DNA of 64,000 nt from Pseudomonas sp. UFMG81. Lineage in GTDB: Bacteria > Pseudomonadota > Gammaproteobacteria > Pseudomonadales > Pseudomonadaceae. Every line of letters starts with the position of its first letter. Position 1 is the stretch's first letter. Location: NCBI RefSeq assembly GCF_015354575.1, contig NZ_JACAFQ010000008.1, positions 114,209 through 178,208 on the forward strand. Direction: 5' to 3'. Both the position numbers and the translations under genes were made by a program. Below are positions 24,323 through 34,091 of the stretch, piece by piece. The notes under the pieces are model-generated. The model was not told where the DNA came from, searched no databases, and saw only the letters and a program-made list of their open reading frames with translations.

Positions 24323-25489
24323 TTACAGCCCGCGGGCCACGGCCTTGTCGATCAGCCAGTTCAGCGACGGGCCACGGTCGCTGTTGACCGCGGCCGGGCG
24401 GCCGGCGAGCTCGGCCGGCAGGCCTTCGTCGGGCTGGATCTGCACGCGGATGTCAGAGGCCAGGTTGTCGGTGTCCAGGCTCGAACTGCCGACGATCTTG
24501 CCGGTGCGCACATCGTCTTCGCCGGCGACCTGGAAGTTGACCCGGGTGCCTGGCTTCACTTCATCGAACTGGCGGTAGCTGAAGCGCGCCTCGACGGTCG
24601 GGGTGGTGGTACGCGGGATCAGCGCGAACACCGGCTGGCCTTTGCTGGCGTACTGGCCGTCGTCCACCAGCTGGCGCGACACCACGCAGTCGCACGGGCT
24701 GGTGAGGGTGCCGGAGAGCTGCTTGCCGAACAGTTCCTCGACCTTGGCCGGCTCCAGTTGCGAGTCGTCCAGGTGGCCCTTGAGCAGGTCGAGCATGCTG
24801 GTGTTGAAGGTGGCCAGCGGCGCGCCCTTGGCCACGCTGGCACCGCTTTGCACCAGGCTTTGCAGGCTGCCGTCGCGGGGCATGGTGACGTTGGTGGTGG
24901 GCACCGCGACCACGCCGGCTTCGGCGTGGCTGACGAAGTACAGGCCGTACAGCGACTTGGCGACGAAACCGAAGGCCACCAGGCCGACCACGAACACCCC
25001 GGCGGTGACGGTGACCGCGCGCAGGCGGCCGAAGGCCGACAGGCCGGCACCACCGTCCTTCTGCTTGCGCGCCTTGGTGAAGTTGTCGCGTTGCAGGGTA
25101 CTGAGCACGTCCCCCACGCTGATCAACTCGCCGGACAGGTGGCTGGTGATGATGTGGCGCAGGGTGGCGATGTCGCGTGGCTCCAGGTTCTGGAACTCGA
25201 CGCCGGTGCGGCCGCTGTCGCGGCTGCTGGTGCGCACCAGCAGCTCGACGTCCATCGACAGGCCGAGGTTGTCGACCACGAATTGCAGGCGACCGCGCAG
25301 CACTTCACCTTCGGCGAGCGGCTTTTTCGCATGGAAGGACAGGCCCCCGGCGGAAAGATCGTCCACCTTCACATCGTGCGGCTCGCGGTTGCCGTCCAGG
25401 TAGCGCAGCTTGGCGGGGATGCGCACCCGGGCGTGCTGGCGCTGCGCTTCGGACTCATGCACGACATTGACGTTCACGGCGGTATTCAT
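24323..25489 (-). CDS. alg44: Alginate co-polymerase, c-di-GMP receptor
   Basis: A 388-residue inner-membrane protein that binds c-di-GMP and activates the synthase Alg8. The N-terminal PilZ domain has Arg17 and Arg21 (QRQHAR) and the DLSAGG motif beginning at Asp44, the same numbering as in P. aeruginosa. A single membrane helix (about residues 160-180, TVTAGVFVVGLVAFGFVAKS) is followed by an HlyD-like periplasmic part (GASVAKGAPLATFNTSML, VSRQLVDDGQYASKGQPVFA) that may bridge to the periplasmic scaffold. It is 36 bases after alg8 and 12 before algK. Confidence 0.96.
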   Translation of the reverse strand: MNTAVNVNVVHESEAQRQHARVRIPAKLRYLDGNREPHDVKVDDLSAGGLSFHAKKPLAEGEVLRGRLQFVVDNLGLSMDVELLVRTSSRDSGRTGVEFQNLEPRDIATLRHIITSHLSGELISVGDVLSTLQRDNFTKARKQKDGGAGLSAFGRLRAVTVTAGVFVVGLVAFGFVAKSLYGLYFVSHAEAGVVAVPTTNVTMPRDGSLQSLVQSGASVAKGAPLATFNTSMLDLLKGHLDDSQLEPAKVEELFGKQLSGTLTSPCDCVVSRQLVDDGQYASKGQPVFALIPRTTTPTVEARFSYRQFDEVKPGTRVNFQVAGEDDVRTGKIVGSSSLDTDNLASDIRVQIQPDEGLPAELAGRPAAVNSDRGPSLNWLIDKAVARGL

Positions 25490-25525
25490 GGCGATTTCGT
25501 TCCTGTTATCCGATCCGGGTTGGGC

Positions 25526-27016
25526 TCACACGACCATGAACAGCACGGCGACGAAGATGCTCGCGGCCGAGAAGGTCATGGTCCGCGAGGACCAGGTGTT
25601 GAACCATTGTTGAAAGCTGGCGAGGTCACGCTTGAGGGCAGTTGGCTGGCGGGTCCAGGACTGCCTGTCGAGGCGGAAGAACACGTAGATCTTCATCACC
25701 GCACCGACGATCTGGTTGTAATAGAGAATCAGCGGGTAGGCGGGGCCGACGTTGTGGCCCGAGCACAGCAGCATCACGGTGAGGATCAGGCGGGTGATGC
25801 CGATCCACAGCAGGTACACGAGCAAGAACTGCAGGCCGAACTTGAAGCTGGCGATCACCGCCACGGTCAGCCCCAGCAGGCTGGTCCACATCGACACGCG
25901 CTGGTCGAACAAGACGATGCTGGTGAACAGCCCCAGGCGCTTGAGGCCCAGGCCCAGGGCGCGGGAGTTCTGCCGCAGGTTGTTGCCGTACCAGCGGTAC
26001 ATGAGCTTGCGGCTGGCCTTGACGAAGCTCTTCTCCGGCGGGTGCTCCACCGTGTTGATGGCGGCATCGGGCACGTAGAAGGTGTCGTAGCCCAGGCGCA
26101 TCAGGCTGAACCAGCTGGACTTGTCGTCGCCGGTGAGGAACTTGAAGCGGCCCAGGCGCCAGTGCATCAGCGAGTCGCTCTCGACGTCGGCGATAAACTC
26201 GGGGTTGGTCACCACGCTTGCGCGGAACATCGACATGCGCCCGGTCATGGTCAGCACGCGTTTGCTCAGGGCCATCGAGCACATGTTGATGTGGCGCTGG
26301 GCGAAGCGCAGCTTGTGCCACTCGCTCATGATGTAGCCGCCGCGCACTTCGCAGAACTCGTTGGTGGTCAGGCCACCAACGTTGGGGTAGAGCTTGAACC
26401 ACGGCACGGTCTTGCGTACCACGCCCTCGGCCAGCACGGTGTCGCCGTCGATCACTGCCACCACGGCGTTCTCGTCCGGGAGCATCCGCGAGATGGCGCG
26501 AAAACCATAGGCCAGGCCATCGCGCTTGCCGGTGCCGGCGATGCGCACGATGTCCAGGGTGACGTGGGCGGGCGGGTTGTACTTGGCCCACAGGCTTTTC
26601 ACCAGCAGCTCGTCGGACTTCTCCACCAGCGAGCAGACCACGGTGGTGGGGAAGCCGCAGTCGATGGCCTCGCGGATCACCGAGCTGTACACCTGCGCGG
26701 TGGTCAGCGCCTCGATGCGAAAGCTGGTGACCATCAGGTACACGTGCGACGGGTCGGCCGCCTTGCCCAGCTTTTGCACCTTGCGGCGCAGGTAGGGGTA
26801 GACGATGTACAGGAACAGCATGCCGCGGATGAAATGGGTGGCGCCCATGGAGTAGCGCCAGATGCCGACAGCACCGACCAGGAAGATGAAGTGCTTCGAC
26901 TGCGAGTCGAAGATGTCGCTGGGCAGGGCCAGGGCGATCAGCATGAGCAGGCTCATGTAGAGCAGCCAGCCGGCGCACTGCAACAGCACTGTCTGGAACC
27001 TTTGCATGTTCGGCAT
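25526..27016 (-). CDS. alg8: Alginate (mannuronan) synthase, GT2 family
   Basis: A 496-residue polytopic glycosyltransferase that polymerises GDP-mannuronate and threads the chain through the inner membrane. Two N-terminal helices are followed by the cytosolic GT-A domain: [10 protein letters not shown] (the DxD-type Asp pair), [14 protein letters not shown] and MYRWYGNN (the R/QxxRW motif). At least three C-terminal helices follow. No strong ribosome-binding site is seen before either the ATG at 27016 or the one at 27007, so the start may shift by three codons. It follows algD by 62 bases. Confidence 0.95.
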   Translation of the reverse strand: MPNMQRFQTVLLQCAGWLLYMSLLMLIALALPSDIFDSQSKHFIFLVGAVGIWRYSMGATHFIRGMLFLYIVYPYLRRKVQKLGKAADPSHVYLMVTSFRIEALTTAQVYSSVIREAIDCGFPTTVVCSLVEKSDELLVKSLWAKYNPPAHVTLDIVRIAGTGKRDGLAYGFRAISRMLPDENAVVAVIDGDTVLAEGVVRKTVPWFKLYPNVGGLTTNEFCEVRGGYIMSEWHKLRFAQRHINMCSMALSKRVLTMTGRMSMFRASVVTNPEFIADVESDSLMHWRLGRFKFLTGDDKSSWFSLMRLGYDTFYVPDAAINTVEHPPEKSFVKASRKLMYRWYGNNLRQNSRALGLGLKRLGLFTSIVLFDQRVSMWTSLLGLTVAVIASFKFGLQFLLVYLLWIGITRLILTVMLLCSGHNVGPAYPLILYYNQIVGAVMKIYVFFRLDRQSWTRQPTALKRDLASFQQWFNTWSSRTMTFSAASIFVAVLFMVV

Positions 27017-27078
27017 CCGTCGAGAATTCGGGGGGTGGACGGGCGGCGCGCTGGGGAGGGACGCGCCGCCCGACCGGG

Positions 27079-28395
27079 TTACCAGCAGATACCTTCGGTA
27101 CGGCTGGTGGTGCAGGTCGGCTTGTTCATGAAGCCGACCAGGTCGATCACCTGCTTGCCTTCCGGCGCCTGCTGGGCGAGGGCGCGGAACTGCTCGTCAC
27201 GGTTGCCCAGGACGATGATCTCGGCGTTGCTCACCACCTGCTCGAAGTTGGCGTTGAGCAGCGAGGACACGTGGGGGATCTTCGACTCGATGTAGTCCTT
27301 GTTGGCGCCATGCACCCGGGCGTACTCGACGTTCTGGTCGTAGATATCGAGCTGGTAGCCCTTGCCGATCAGGCGCTCGGCCAGTTCGACCAACGGGCTT
27401 TCGCGCAGGTCGTCGGTGCCGGCCTTGAACGAAAGGCCCAGCAGGGCGACCTTGCGCTTGTCGTGGCTTTCGATGATGTCGAAGGCGTTCTGCACCTGGG
27501 ACTCGTTGCTGCGCATCAGCGAGTCGAGCAGCGGTGCCTTCACATCCAGGCTGGACGCGCGGTAGGTGAGGGCGCGCACGTCCTTGGGCAGGCACGAGCC
27601 GCCGAAGGCGAAGCCTGGGCGCATGTAGTACTGGGACAGGTTGAGCACCTTGTCCTGGCAGACCACGTCCATCACGTCGCGGCCATCCACGCCAACGGCC
27701 TTGGCGATATTGCCGATCTCGTTGGCGAAGGTGACCTTGGTGGCGTGCCACACGTTGCAGGTGTACTTGATCATCTCGGCCACTTCGATCGGCTTGCGGA
27801 TGACCGGCGCGTCGAGCTCTTCGTACAGCGCTTGCAGCACGTCGCCGCTGGCGCTGTCCAGTTCACCGATGACGGTCATCGGCGGGTGGTCGTAGTCCTT
27901 GATCGCGGTGCTTTCACGCAGGAACTCGGGGTTGACCGCCACGCCGAAATCGACGCCGGCCTTCTTGCCCGAGCAATCCTCGAGGATTGGGATGACCACG
28001 TTCTTCACGGTGCCCGGCAGCACGGTGCTGCGCACCACGATGGTGTGGCGGCGGGTGGTGTCGCGCAGCACGTAGCCGATCTCGCGGCATACCGACTCGA
28101 TGTACTCCAGGCCCAGGTCGCCGTTTTTCTTGCTTGGGGTACCCACGCAGATCATCGACACGTCGCTGGCGCGGATGGCTTCGGCGAAGTCGGTGGTGCC
28201 GCGCAGGCGGCCGTTGGCCAGGCCTTGTTGCAGCAACGCTTCCAGGCCGGGTTCGACGATGGGCGACTTGCCCTGGTTGATCAGGTCGATCTTGGTGCGG
28301 GACACGTCCACACCGATCACTTCATGGCCACGTGCCGACAGGCAACCTGCACAGACTGCACCCACATAACCCAAACCAAAGATGCTGATACGCAT
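27079..28395 (-). CDS. algD: GDP-mannose 6-dehydrogenase
   Basis: A 438-residue cytoplasmic enzyme making GDP-mannuronate, the committed step of alginate synthesis, with two NAD reductions. The Rossmann motif [11 protein letters not shown] is at residues 7-17, the linker helix follows, and the catalytic Cys268 sits in [11 protein letters not shown]. The start at 28395 is preceded by GAGG with 8-base spacing; an in-frame GTG three codons earlier is less likely. It is the first gene of the alg operon, and about 430 bases of leader lie between it and the AlgU-type promoter. Confidence 0.97.
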   Translation of the reverse strand: MRISIFGLGYVGAVCAGCLSARGHEVIGVDVSRTKIDLINQGKSPIVEPGLEALLQQGLANGRLRGTTDFAEAIRASDVSMICVGTPSKKNGDLGLEYIESVCREIGYVLRDTTRRHTIVVRSTVLPGTVKNVVIPILEDCSGKKAGVDFGVAVNPEFLRESTAIKDYDHPPMTVIGELDSASGDVLQALYEELDAPVIRKPIEVAEMIKYTCNVWHATKVTFANEIGNIAKAVGVDGRDVMDVVCQDKVLNLSQYYMRPGFAFGGSCLPKDVRALTYRASSLDVKAPLLDSLMRSNESQVQNAFDIIESHDKRKVALLGLSFKAGTDDLRESPLVELAERLIGKGYQLDIYDQNVEYARVHGANKDYIESKIPHVSSLLNANFEQVVSNAEIIVLGNRDEQFRALAQQAPEGKQVIDLVGFMNKPTCTTSRTEGICW

Positions 28396-28834
28396 CGCAT
28401 TCACCTCGTGTGTTAATCACGCCAGCCCTGTTGCGAAGAGCCGACCGGGTTGATTGACCAGCAGTTTTCGGGCGCACGGATCCATGGCGAATTGACACTT
28501 CACCGCGCGCAGGCATGAATAAATCCGGAGCGCAGAAAGTTATGCACTCTTGTATGGCAGTCAAAGGCCAGTATTAAAAAGGCGTGCCCTGAAATGCAGC
28601 CGTCGTTATTGCAAAGCGCACTTGGCGGATTGCAGTGCTTGTTCTTTCAAGTGGATAAATCCTTTGAAATCAACCACTAGGACGAGTTTTAGGGGGCGCT
28701 TGTCTCCTGCATGGATCATGGCTTATGGCACTTCCTGTACCGCCGTTGAAGTTTTATGAGCCGGTTGCGGATGTCGGCCCTTGTCATCTGTAAGTCATCT
28801 CTCACGCTAGGCGCTTGATCTGCGTTACGGGTGC

Positions 28835-28862
28835 TATGAGCCGTTGCTCGTAGTAGAAGTTC
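28835..28862 (-). promoter_or_regulatory. AlgU (sigma-22)-type promoter of the alg operon
   Basis: On the minus strand GAACTT (28862-28857), 17 bases, then TCATA (28839-28835), fitting the AlgU/RpoE pattern GAACTT-N16-17-TCnnA. Transcription would start near 28828, leaving a ~430-base leader before algD, similar in length to the P. aeruginosa leader. Confidence 0.75.
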
Positions 28863-29030
28863 CGAGCGTGGTTCCACCTTGATGAAACATTTCTAAATAT
28901 TTTTTCAGTGATGAATACTTTCAATTTGATGGCACGTGTTAGTTTCATCCCCGGCGGTAAAGGGCGAAAACGAAGCGGGATGTTCAAGTGCCAGCATGTG
29001 AAATTTTTTTTGAAATTTCGTCAAAAAACT

Positions 29031-29039
29031 ACGAACGGT
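29031..29039 (-). promoter_or_regulatory. AlgR-like binding site upstream of algD
   Basis: Minus-strand ACCGTTCGT followed by A matches 9 of 10 bases of the AlgR site ACCGTTCGTC known from P. aeruginosa algD. It lies about 200 bases upstream of the predicted promoter, in line with the far-upstream AlgR sites there. Confidence 0.55.
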
Positions 29040-29134
29040 CTTATGGCGTTTTGCGATAACGGTATGAGTGGTGATTTTTTGGCGCTATTTAAATGGCGTT
29101 TTTCAAGGTGTGCCCCATTGCAGGGCCATCAATG

Positions 29135-29192
29135 CAATCGCGGGGCAAGCCCGCTCCCACTGGGCTGTGGGAGCGGGCTTGCCCCGCGATTG
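29135..29192. repeat. REP doublet, type A
   Basis: CAATCGCGGGGCAAGCCCGC and its complement, directly after the yaaA stop codon (29200, leftward gene), so it can form the 3' hairpin of the yaaA message. Confidence 0.93.
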
Positions 29193-29199
29193 AAGAAAC

Positions 29200-29979
29200 T
29201 CAGCCTTCGGCGTGATCGCGCAGGAATACCAGGTGGTCGGGCTTGGACTGCTCGGCACTGTAGTAGTAGCCCTGCACATCGAAGCGCTTGAGCTGCTCGG
29301 GGTCGCTGATGCGCTGCTCGATCACGAAACGGCTCATCATCCCGCGGGCTTTCTTGGCGTAGAAGCTGATGATCTTGTACTGGCCGTTCTTCAAATCCTT
29401 GAAGTCGACGTTGATCACTCGGGCATTGAGCGCGCTCTTTTTCACCGCGCTGAAGTACTCGTTGCTGGCCAGGTTGAGCAGCACGTCGTCGCCCTGGTCG
29501 GCCAGCGCCTGGTTCAGCCATTCGCTGATGCGCGTACCCCAGAATGCGTAGAGGTCCTTGCCGCGGGCGTTGGCCAGCTTGGTGCCCATCTCCAGGCGGT
29601 AAGGTTGCATGAGGTCGAGCGGGCGCAGCAGGCCATACAGCCCGGAAAGCATGCGCAGGTGGTCCTGGGCGTAGCTGAAGTCGTCCTCGCTCAGTGTTTC
29701 GGCGTCGAGGCCGGTGTACACGTCGCCCTTGAATGCCAGCAGCGCCTGCTTGGCGTTGGCCGGGCTGAAGGCCGGGGTCCAGCTGCCGAACCGCGCGGCG
29801 TTGAGGCCGGCGAGCTTGTCGGACAGGTGCATCAGTTCGGCGATCTGCGCCGGCGACAGCTCGCGCAGCTGCACGATCAGTTCCTGGGAGTCGTCCAGGT
29901 ACTGGGGCAGGGTATGGCGCTGGGTTACCGGCGGGGTGTCGTAGTCGAGGGTCTTGGCGGGGGAAATCACCGTCAGCAT
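29200..29979 (-). CDS. yaaA: YaaA/DUF328 peroxide-stress protein
   Basis: A 259-residue cytoplasmic protein of the YaaA family, which in E. coli limits free iron and DNA damage during peroxide stress and has a DNA-binding helix-hairpin-helix-like fold. Conserved blocks are [14 protein letters not shown] at the start, [18 protein letters not shown] and [16 protein letters not shown] in the middle, and [15 protein letters not shown] near the end. Start chosen at 29979 since the family begins there; the frame is open for 28 codons upstream. Divergent from the deacetylase-like gene. Confidence 0.95.
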   Translation of the reverse strand: MLTVISPAKTLDYDTPPVTQRHTLPQYLDDSQELIVQLRELSPAQIAELMHLSDKLAGLNAARFGSWTPAFSPANAKQALLAFKGDVYTGLDAETLSEDDFSYAQDHLRMLSGLYGLLRPLDLMQPYRLEMGTKLANARGKDLYAFWGTRISEWLNQALADQGDDVLLNLASNEYFSAVKKSALNARVINVDFKDLKNGQYKIISFYAKKARGMMSRFVIEQRISDPEQLKRFDVQGYYYSAEQSKPDHLVFLRDHAEG

Positions 29980-30101
29980 CGGGTCGGCTCCTGGAATCAA
30001 TGGGCGGATTCTACGGGGCTGGCGGGGCAAGTCCAAACTATGGCGACGATAGTCACGGAACATCTATAGTGCGCGCCATGCTTTCAAGGAGAATGCGCAC
30101 C

Positions 30102-31220
30102 GTGCGTATCGCGTTTGCCCTGTTCGCCGGGCTGCTGAGCCTGGGCGTGCAGGCCGCTCCGGCGGATTTCGTCAGTTTCGATCGCAGCCTGTGGCCCGAG
30201 CAACTGGACAGCCCGACGCTGTTCGATGTGGCCTCGCGGGCCGAAATTCTCTCGTTCGCCCGGGTACTGCACGAGAGCGAGATGCTCGATGAACAGGCCC
30301 TGGCGACGCGGCTGGGCCTGCGTCAGGTCAACCTGCCTGTGGTCCGCGCCGTGCGTGCGCGGCTGTGGCAGCGGTTGCTGACCAGCTACCAGCAGGCGCA
30401 GCGCAGTTGCGAGCAGGACGCATCGTTCTGCTACCCGGTGGAGTCGATGGCGGACTTGCGTATGCAAGCCGCCACGTTCGCTGGTGATGTCGGCACGTTC
30501 TATACGGGGTGGGTCGAGCCGAGCCATCAGTTTCATACCCGCTACCTGGACGAACAGTTGCGCAAGGCGGCGGTGTTCGCACAGTCCACCAGCGAGGTGG
30601 ACAAGCTCTCCGAGCACGAGCGCAATGGTGACGAACTCAACGACCGCATGTTCCTGCTGACCTTCGTCGGTGGCCCTGCGGCGCAAGGGGGGAGCACGGA
30701 CGCGATGACCGACTACCTGCGCCGGCAGAAGCTCGACGGTATCTTCTTCGTGCTCGGCAATCGGCTGCAGCAGCGCCGTGACAGTGGGCCGCTGGCCGGG
30801 CTGTATGCGGGCCAGTGCGTGGGCATCCAGGGCTGGGAGTACCGCTCTCATGCGCAGTGGCAGGGCTGGCAGGACTCGCTGCGGCGCAGCCAGGCGCGGG
30901 TTCAGGCAGATCTGCCGGAGCAATATGTACCGTTGTTCCGCCCGCCCTATGGGCAGCGGCGCGGGGATGGCGAGGCGTTCATGGCCAGCCAGCAGTTGCG
31001 GGTGTCGTTGTGGGATATCGACGCCCAGGATGACGGGCCGTTGACTGCCGAGGCCTCGGCGCAGCGGGTGATGACGCTGATGTTGTTGTGGCGCAAGGGG
31101 GTGATTCAGTTTCGAGACAGCTTGCCCAAGGCGCAGCCGGCGCTGGAGTGGCTGTTGCAGCATACGGCGCAGAGCGGGATTGGCTGGGAGGGGTGTCGGG
31201 AGTATGGGGTGGGGGAATAG
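30102..31220 (+). CDS. Polysaccharide-deacetylase-fold protein with degenerate active site
   Basis: A 372-residue secreted protein: signal peptide MRIAFALFAGLLSLGVQA, a helical N-terminal domain of about 160 residues, then a NodB-like domain. The usual TFDDGP motif is LTFVGGPA (residues 186-193), losing the catalytic base and a metal ligand. The HxxxH motif is reduced to WEYRSHAQW. FFVLGN (215-220) and RPPYG (280-284) are retained. I therefore expect a carbohydrate-binding or regulatory role rather than deacetylation. The GTG at 30102 was chosen since AAGGAG lies 10 bases upstream and the signal peptide begins there; the ATG at 30093 has the site too close. Confidence 0.85.
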   Translation: MRIAFALFAGLLSLGVQAAPADFVSFDRSLWPEQLDSPTLFDVASRAEILSFARVLHESEMLDEQALATRLGLRQVNLPVVRAVRARLWQRLLTSYQQAQRSCEQDASFCYPVESMADLRMQAATFAGDVGTFYTGWVEPSHQFHTRYLDEQLRKAAVFAQSTSEVDKLSEHERNGDELNDRMFLLTFVGGPAAQGGSTDAMTDYLRRQKLDGIFFVLGNRLQQRRDSGPLAGLYAGQCVGIQGWEYRSHAQWQGWQDSLRRSQARVQADLPEQYVPLFRPPYGQRRGDGEAFMASQQLRVSLWDIDAQDDGPLTAEASAQRVMTLMLLWRKGVIQFRDSLPKAQPALEWLLQHTAQSGIGWEGCREYGVGE

Positions 31221-31281
31221 GGTTGGCGGTTGATCGTGTGTTGGCTGCTATGAGTAGGGCGATAGAGATGCAGCGCTCTTG

Positions 31282-31534
31282 AGATCGAGCGCCGCCCGCG
31301 CGGCGCATCGCTGGCAAGCCAGCTCCCACATTTGTTTCGGGCCAGTTATGCCTGTAAGGGTACCGCTGCCCGCCTTGGTGCATGCCTCAAGTCTTGTGAG
31401 GGGCCGGTAACGCCCACCTCGATACCGCGTCACGCCAACAAGGCGTACAGCGATGAAGCAACAGGAGTAATTGGCCCGAAACAGATGTGGGAGCTGGCTT
31501 GCCAGCGATGCGCCGCGCGGGCGGCGCTCGATCT
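31282..31534. repeat. 253-bp inverted-repeat element, copy 1
   Basis: Terminal inverted repeats of 63 bp (31282-31344 and 31472-31534, one mismatch) beginning AGATCGAGCGCCGCCCGCGC and containing a type D REP core (CGCTGGCAAGCCAGCTCCCA). The 127-bp interior aligns without gaps to copy 2 at 51071-51323 (84 of 127 positions identical). It carries no credible ORF and no target duplication that I can see. It behaves like a non-autonomous mobile or structured element larger than ordinary REP doublets. Confidence 0.85.
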
Positions 31535-31860
31535 GATAGGCGCTGCAACTCTCAAACAGATCGCTAAGAAGGAAAAACCCGGCATTTGATCTCTGAGCGT
31601 AGTCCCACCCAACCCTCGCGCCAAGCCCTGTTCGTCAATCGGAAAAATAAACTTCACCTGAGCGTAAAAAGACTTTTTACCGTCATGGTTTTTGCGGTAT
31701 CAAGGAGTCAGACAGCCGAATCCTGCAGCACAGGTGGCGTCATCCACGCCCCTTTGCCAGGTGAACTCCCCGCCCGTAACAACGCGGATACGGGGGGAAC
31801 GGCAGTCACTCTGCGGCGCAGCCGTATGCGCCGTGCGGCTTTCACATAAGGTGACCGAGT
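31535..31860. other. Upstream region of the phoH-like gene
   Basis: About 325 bases with no gene. It includes the perfect palindrome at 31664-31680 in an AT-rich stretch that could be a promoter/operator area. The last 150 bases before the start are GC-rich, with no feature I can name; there is no strong ribosome-binding site other than AAGGTGA 8 bases before the ATG. Confidence 0.5.
31664..31680. promoter_or_regulatory. Perfect AT-rich palindrome upstream of the phoH-like gene
   Basis: GTAAAAAG-A-CTTTTTAC, a perfect 8-bp inverted repeat about 180 bases before the gene. It could be an operator or hairpin; the binding protein is unknown. Confidence 0.4.
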
Positions 31861-33255
31861 ATGGATGACCAAGGACGCAACCCTTCCTCCACCCAGCCAA
31901 TCCTCTATGTGCTCGATACCAACGTCCTGATTCACGACCCCAACGCCCTGCTCAACTTCGAGGAGCACCACGTCGCCCTGCCGATGACGGTGCTGGAGGA
32001 ACTCGACAAGCTCAAGACCGGTAAACAGACCATCGCCGCCGAATGTCGCCAGGCCATCCGCCTGATCGACCAGACCCTCGGTGATGCCTCGCCCAGCGAT
32101 GTCGAGCAGGGTGTGCCGATCCAGCGTGGCAAGAGCGGGCCCAAGGGCTTCCTGTCCATCCTCATGAGCACGCGCAACGAACCCAATCGCCTGCTCCCGG
32201 AAAACCTCGCCGACAACATCATCATCAATCAGCTGGTGGACCTGCGCACCAAGCGCCCGGACCTGGACGTGGTGCTGGTCACCAAAGACATCAACATGCG
32301 CCTCAAGGCGCGCGCCTGCGGGATCGCCGCCGAGGACTACAGCACCGACCAGTTGGTGGATGACGTCTCGCTGCTGTCCAAGGGCTACCACTCGGTCACC
32401 GGCTCGTTCTGGGACCGGGTGAGCAAGGTCGACACCCGCCAGGAGCGCGGGCGCACCTGGCACCGGGTGCAGCTGACCGACAACCTGCCGGCGGTGCACG
32501 TCAACGAGTTCATCATCGATGAGCAGGGCTTCGTCGGCTGGATCAAGGGCATCCGCAACGACGAACTGCTGCTGCTCGACCTGCACCAGGAGCCGCTGCT
32601 GCACCAGGAAGCCTGGGGGCTCAAGCCGCGCGATATACACCAGAGCCTGGCGCTGTTCGCCCTGCTCGACCCGGATATCCACCTGGTCAACCTGACGGGG
32701 GCCGCCGGCTCCGGCAAGACCATCCTGGCGCTGGCCGCGGCCATCGAGCAGACCATGGTCAGCAAGCGCTACCGCCGCATCATCGCCACCCGCAGCGTGC
32801 AGGGGCTGGACCAGGAGATCGGTTTCCTGCCGGGCACCGAGGCGGAGAAGATGGAACCTTGGCTGGGCGCCATCACCGACAACCTCGAAGCCCTGCACAT
32901 GGATGACGAGAGCACCCACGGCAGCGTCGAGTACATCCTCGAGCGGGTGCCATTGCAGTTCAAGTCGCTGAACTACATCCGCGGGCGCAGCTTCCAGCAG
33001 AGCCTGATCCTGATCGACGAGTGCCAGAACCTCACGCCGCACCAGATCAAGACCATCATCACCCGTGCCGGGACCGGCTCGAAGGTGGTCTGCCTGGGTA
33101 ACCTGGCGCAGATCGACACCCCCTACCTGTCGGCCACCAGCTCCGGGCTGACCTACCTCACCGAACGCTTCAAGGACTTCCCCCACGGCGTTCATATCAC
33201 CCTGCAGGGCGTGCCGCGCTCGGTGCTGGCCGAGTACGCCGAGTCGCACCTGTAA
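31861..33255 (+). CDS. PIN-domain/PhoH-type ATPase (PhoH2/YlaK-like)
   Basis: A 464-residue cytoplasmic protein with an N-terminal PIN ribonuclease domain (residues ~13-150; acidic residues in [12 protein letters not shown] and [10 protein letters not shown]) joined to a PhoH helicase-like ATPase (Walker A GAAGSGKT at 280-287, Walker [10 protein letters not shown]). PhoH2 proteins act as ATP-dependent RNA unwinding and cleaving enzymes. This is not the short PhoH of the ybeZ-ybeY operon. It is followed by a GC hairpin and the moaC gene on the same strand; no clear functional link. Confidence 0.95.
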   Translation: MDDQGRNPSSTQPILYVLDTNVLIHDPNALLNFEEHHVALPMTVLEELDKLKTGKQTIAAECRQAIRLIDQTLGDASPSDVEQGVPIQRGKSGPKGFLSILMSTRNEPNRLLPENLADNIIINQLVDLRTKRPDLDVVLVTKDINMRLKARACGIAAEDYSTDQLVDDVSLLSKGYHSVTGSFWDRVSKVDTRQERGRTWHRVQLTDNLPAVHVNEFIIDEQGFVGWIKGIRNDELLLLDLHQEPLLHQEAWGLKPRDIHQSLALFALLDPDIHLVNLTGAAGSGKTILALAAAIEQTMVSKRYRRIIATRSVQGLDQEIGFLPGTEAEKMEPWLGAITDNLEALHMDDESTHGSVEYILERVPLQFKSLNYIRGRSFQQSLILIDECQNLTPHQIKTIITRAGTGSKVVCLGNLAQIDTPYLSATSSGLTYLTERFKDFPHGVHITLQGVPRSVLAEYAESHL

Positions 33256-33266
33256 ACGTTCATCAG

Positions 33267-33295
33267 CCTGTTCGCCGGCCTTGCCGGCGAGCAGG
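33267..33295. terminator. GC-rich hairpin after the phoH-like gene
   Basis: CCTGTTCGCCGGC-ctt-GCCGGCGAGCAGG forms a 13-bp stem (one T-G pair) just after the stop at 33255. No T-run; a weak terminator or a 3'-end stabiliser related to the type C REP core. Confidence 0.5.
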
Positions 33296-33373
33296 CCGGT
33301 GCGTCGAAATACCCCTCTGCTCAAAGCTGACCTGCAGGTTTACACTCTGTACTCCCTTCACAGGAGCAGAGCT

Positions 33374-33844
33374 GTGCTGACTCATCTTGATTCCCAGGGG
33401 CGCGCCAACATGGTCGACGTCACTGAAAAGGCCGTGACCGCCCGCGAGGCGCTGGCCGAGGCGCGGGTGCGCATGTTGCCGACTACATTGCGCATGATCG
33501 TCGACGGCGAGCACCCCAAGGGCGACGTGTTCGCCGTGGCGCGCATTGCCGGCATCCAGGCGGCGAAGAAGACCAGCGACCTGATTCCGCTGTGCCATCC
33601 GCTGATGCTTACCAGCGTCAAGGTCGAGCTGGCCGCCGAGGGTGAGGATGTGGTGCACATCGTCGCCCGCTGCAAGCTGGCCGGGCAGACCGGCGTCGAG
33701 ATGGAAGCGCTGACCGCCGCCAGCGTGGCTGCACTGACGATCTACGACATGTGCAAGGCGGTGGACAAGGGCATGGTCATCGAGCAGGTGCGCCTGCTGG
33801 AGAAGACCGGCGGCAAGAGCGGCCACTACAAGGTGGAGGGGTGA
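33374..33844 (+). CDS. moaC: Cyclic pyranopterin monophosphate synthase
   Basis: A 156-residue enzyme for the second half of the first molybdenum-cofactor step (3',8-cH2GTP to cPMP). Start is the GTG at 33374 with AGGAG 7 bases upstream, giving the usual opening [19 protein letters not shown]; the open frame further upstream is not conserved. Conserved motifs are [11 protein letters not shown] and [20 protein letters not shown], with the catalytic Lys in MCKAVDKGM. Its stop overlaps moaD by one base. First gene of moaC-moaD-moaE. Confidence 0.97.
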   Translation: MLTHLDSQGRANMVDVTEKAVTAREALAEARVRMLPTTLRMIVDGEHPKGDVFAVARIAGIQAAKKTSDLIPLCHPLMLTSVKVELAAEGEDVVHIVARCKLAGQTGVEMEALTAASVAALTIYDMCKAVDKGMVIEQVRLLEKTGGKSGHYKVEG

Positions 33845-34089
33845 TGAAGGTCAAGGTGATGTATTTCGCCCGTTATCGCGAGTTGCTGGGTGTCGATGAC
33901 GAGCGGATCGAGGGTGCATTCAAGGTGCTGGACGATGTGCGCCAGGCCCTGGTGGCCAAGGGCGGCCAATATGCCGTGCTGGCCGAGCAGAACCTGATGT
34001 GCGCGCGCAACGAAGAGCTGTGCAAGCTCGATGAACCGCTGGAGGATGGCGACGAGGTCGCGTTCTTCCCGCCGGTGACCGGAGGTTGA
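33844..34089 (+). CDS. moaD: Molybdopterin synthase sulfur-carrier subunit
   Basis: An 81-residue ubiquitin-like protein ending PPVTGG; the terminal Gly-Gly is adenylated and thiocarboxylated, then donates sulfur to cPMP within the MoaD-MoaE complex. Starts [20 protein letters not shown]. The ATG overlaps the moaC stop (TGATGA arrangement), so expression is coupled. Confidence 0.97.
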   Translation: MKVKVMYFARYRELLGVDDERIEGAFKVLDDVRQALVAKGGQYAVLAEQNLMCARNEELCKLDEPLEDGDEVAFFPPVTGG

Positions 34090-34091
34090 GC

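Larger units (their letters stand above)
28396..29134. other. Long algD upstream regulatory region
   Basis: About 740 bases without a credible gene, AT-richer than the coding flanks. Short frames here (for example near 28550 and 28908) lack codon bias and ribosome-binding sites. It holds the predicted AlgU promoter at 28835-28862, an AlgR-like site at 29031-29039 and a ~430-base algD leader. The size is comparable to the P. aeruginosa algD control region, which binds several regulators at distance. Confidence 0.7.

Noticed and set aside
24194..27295. Open frame of over 1000 codons on the plus strand across alg44 and alg8
   Set aside because: Antisense shadow of two clear alg genes; low-complexity His/Gln/Ala composition and no ribosome-binding site.
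28550..28987. Short frames in the algD upstream region
   Set aside because: No codon bias or ribosome-binding site, and the region has the features of a control region.
31248..31589. Short frames inside the 253-bp element copy 1
   Set aside because: They consist of REP-derived codons, change between the two copies and have no ribosome-binding site.
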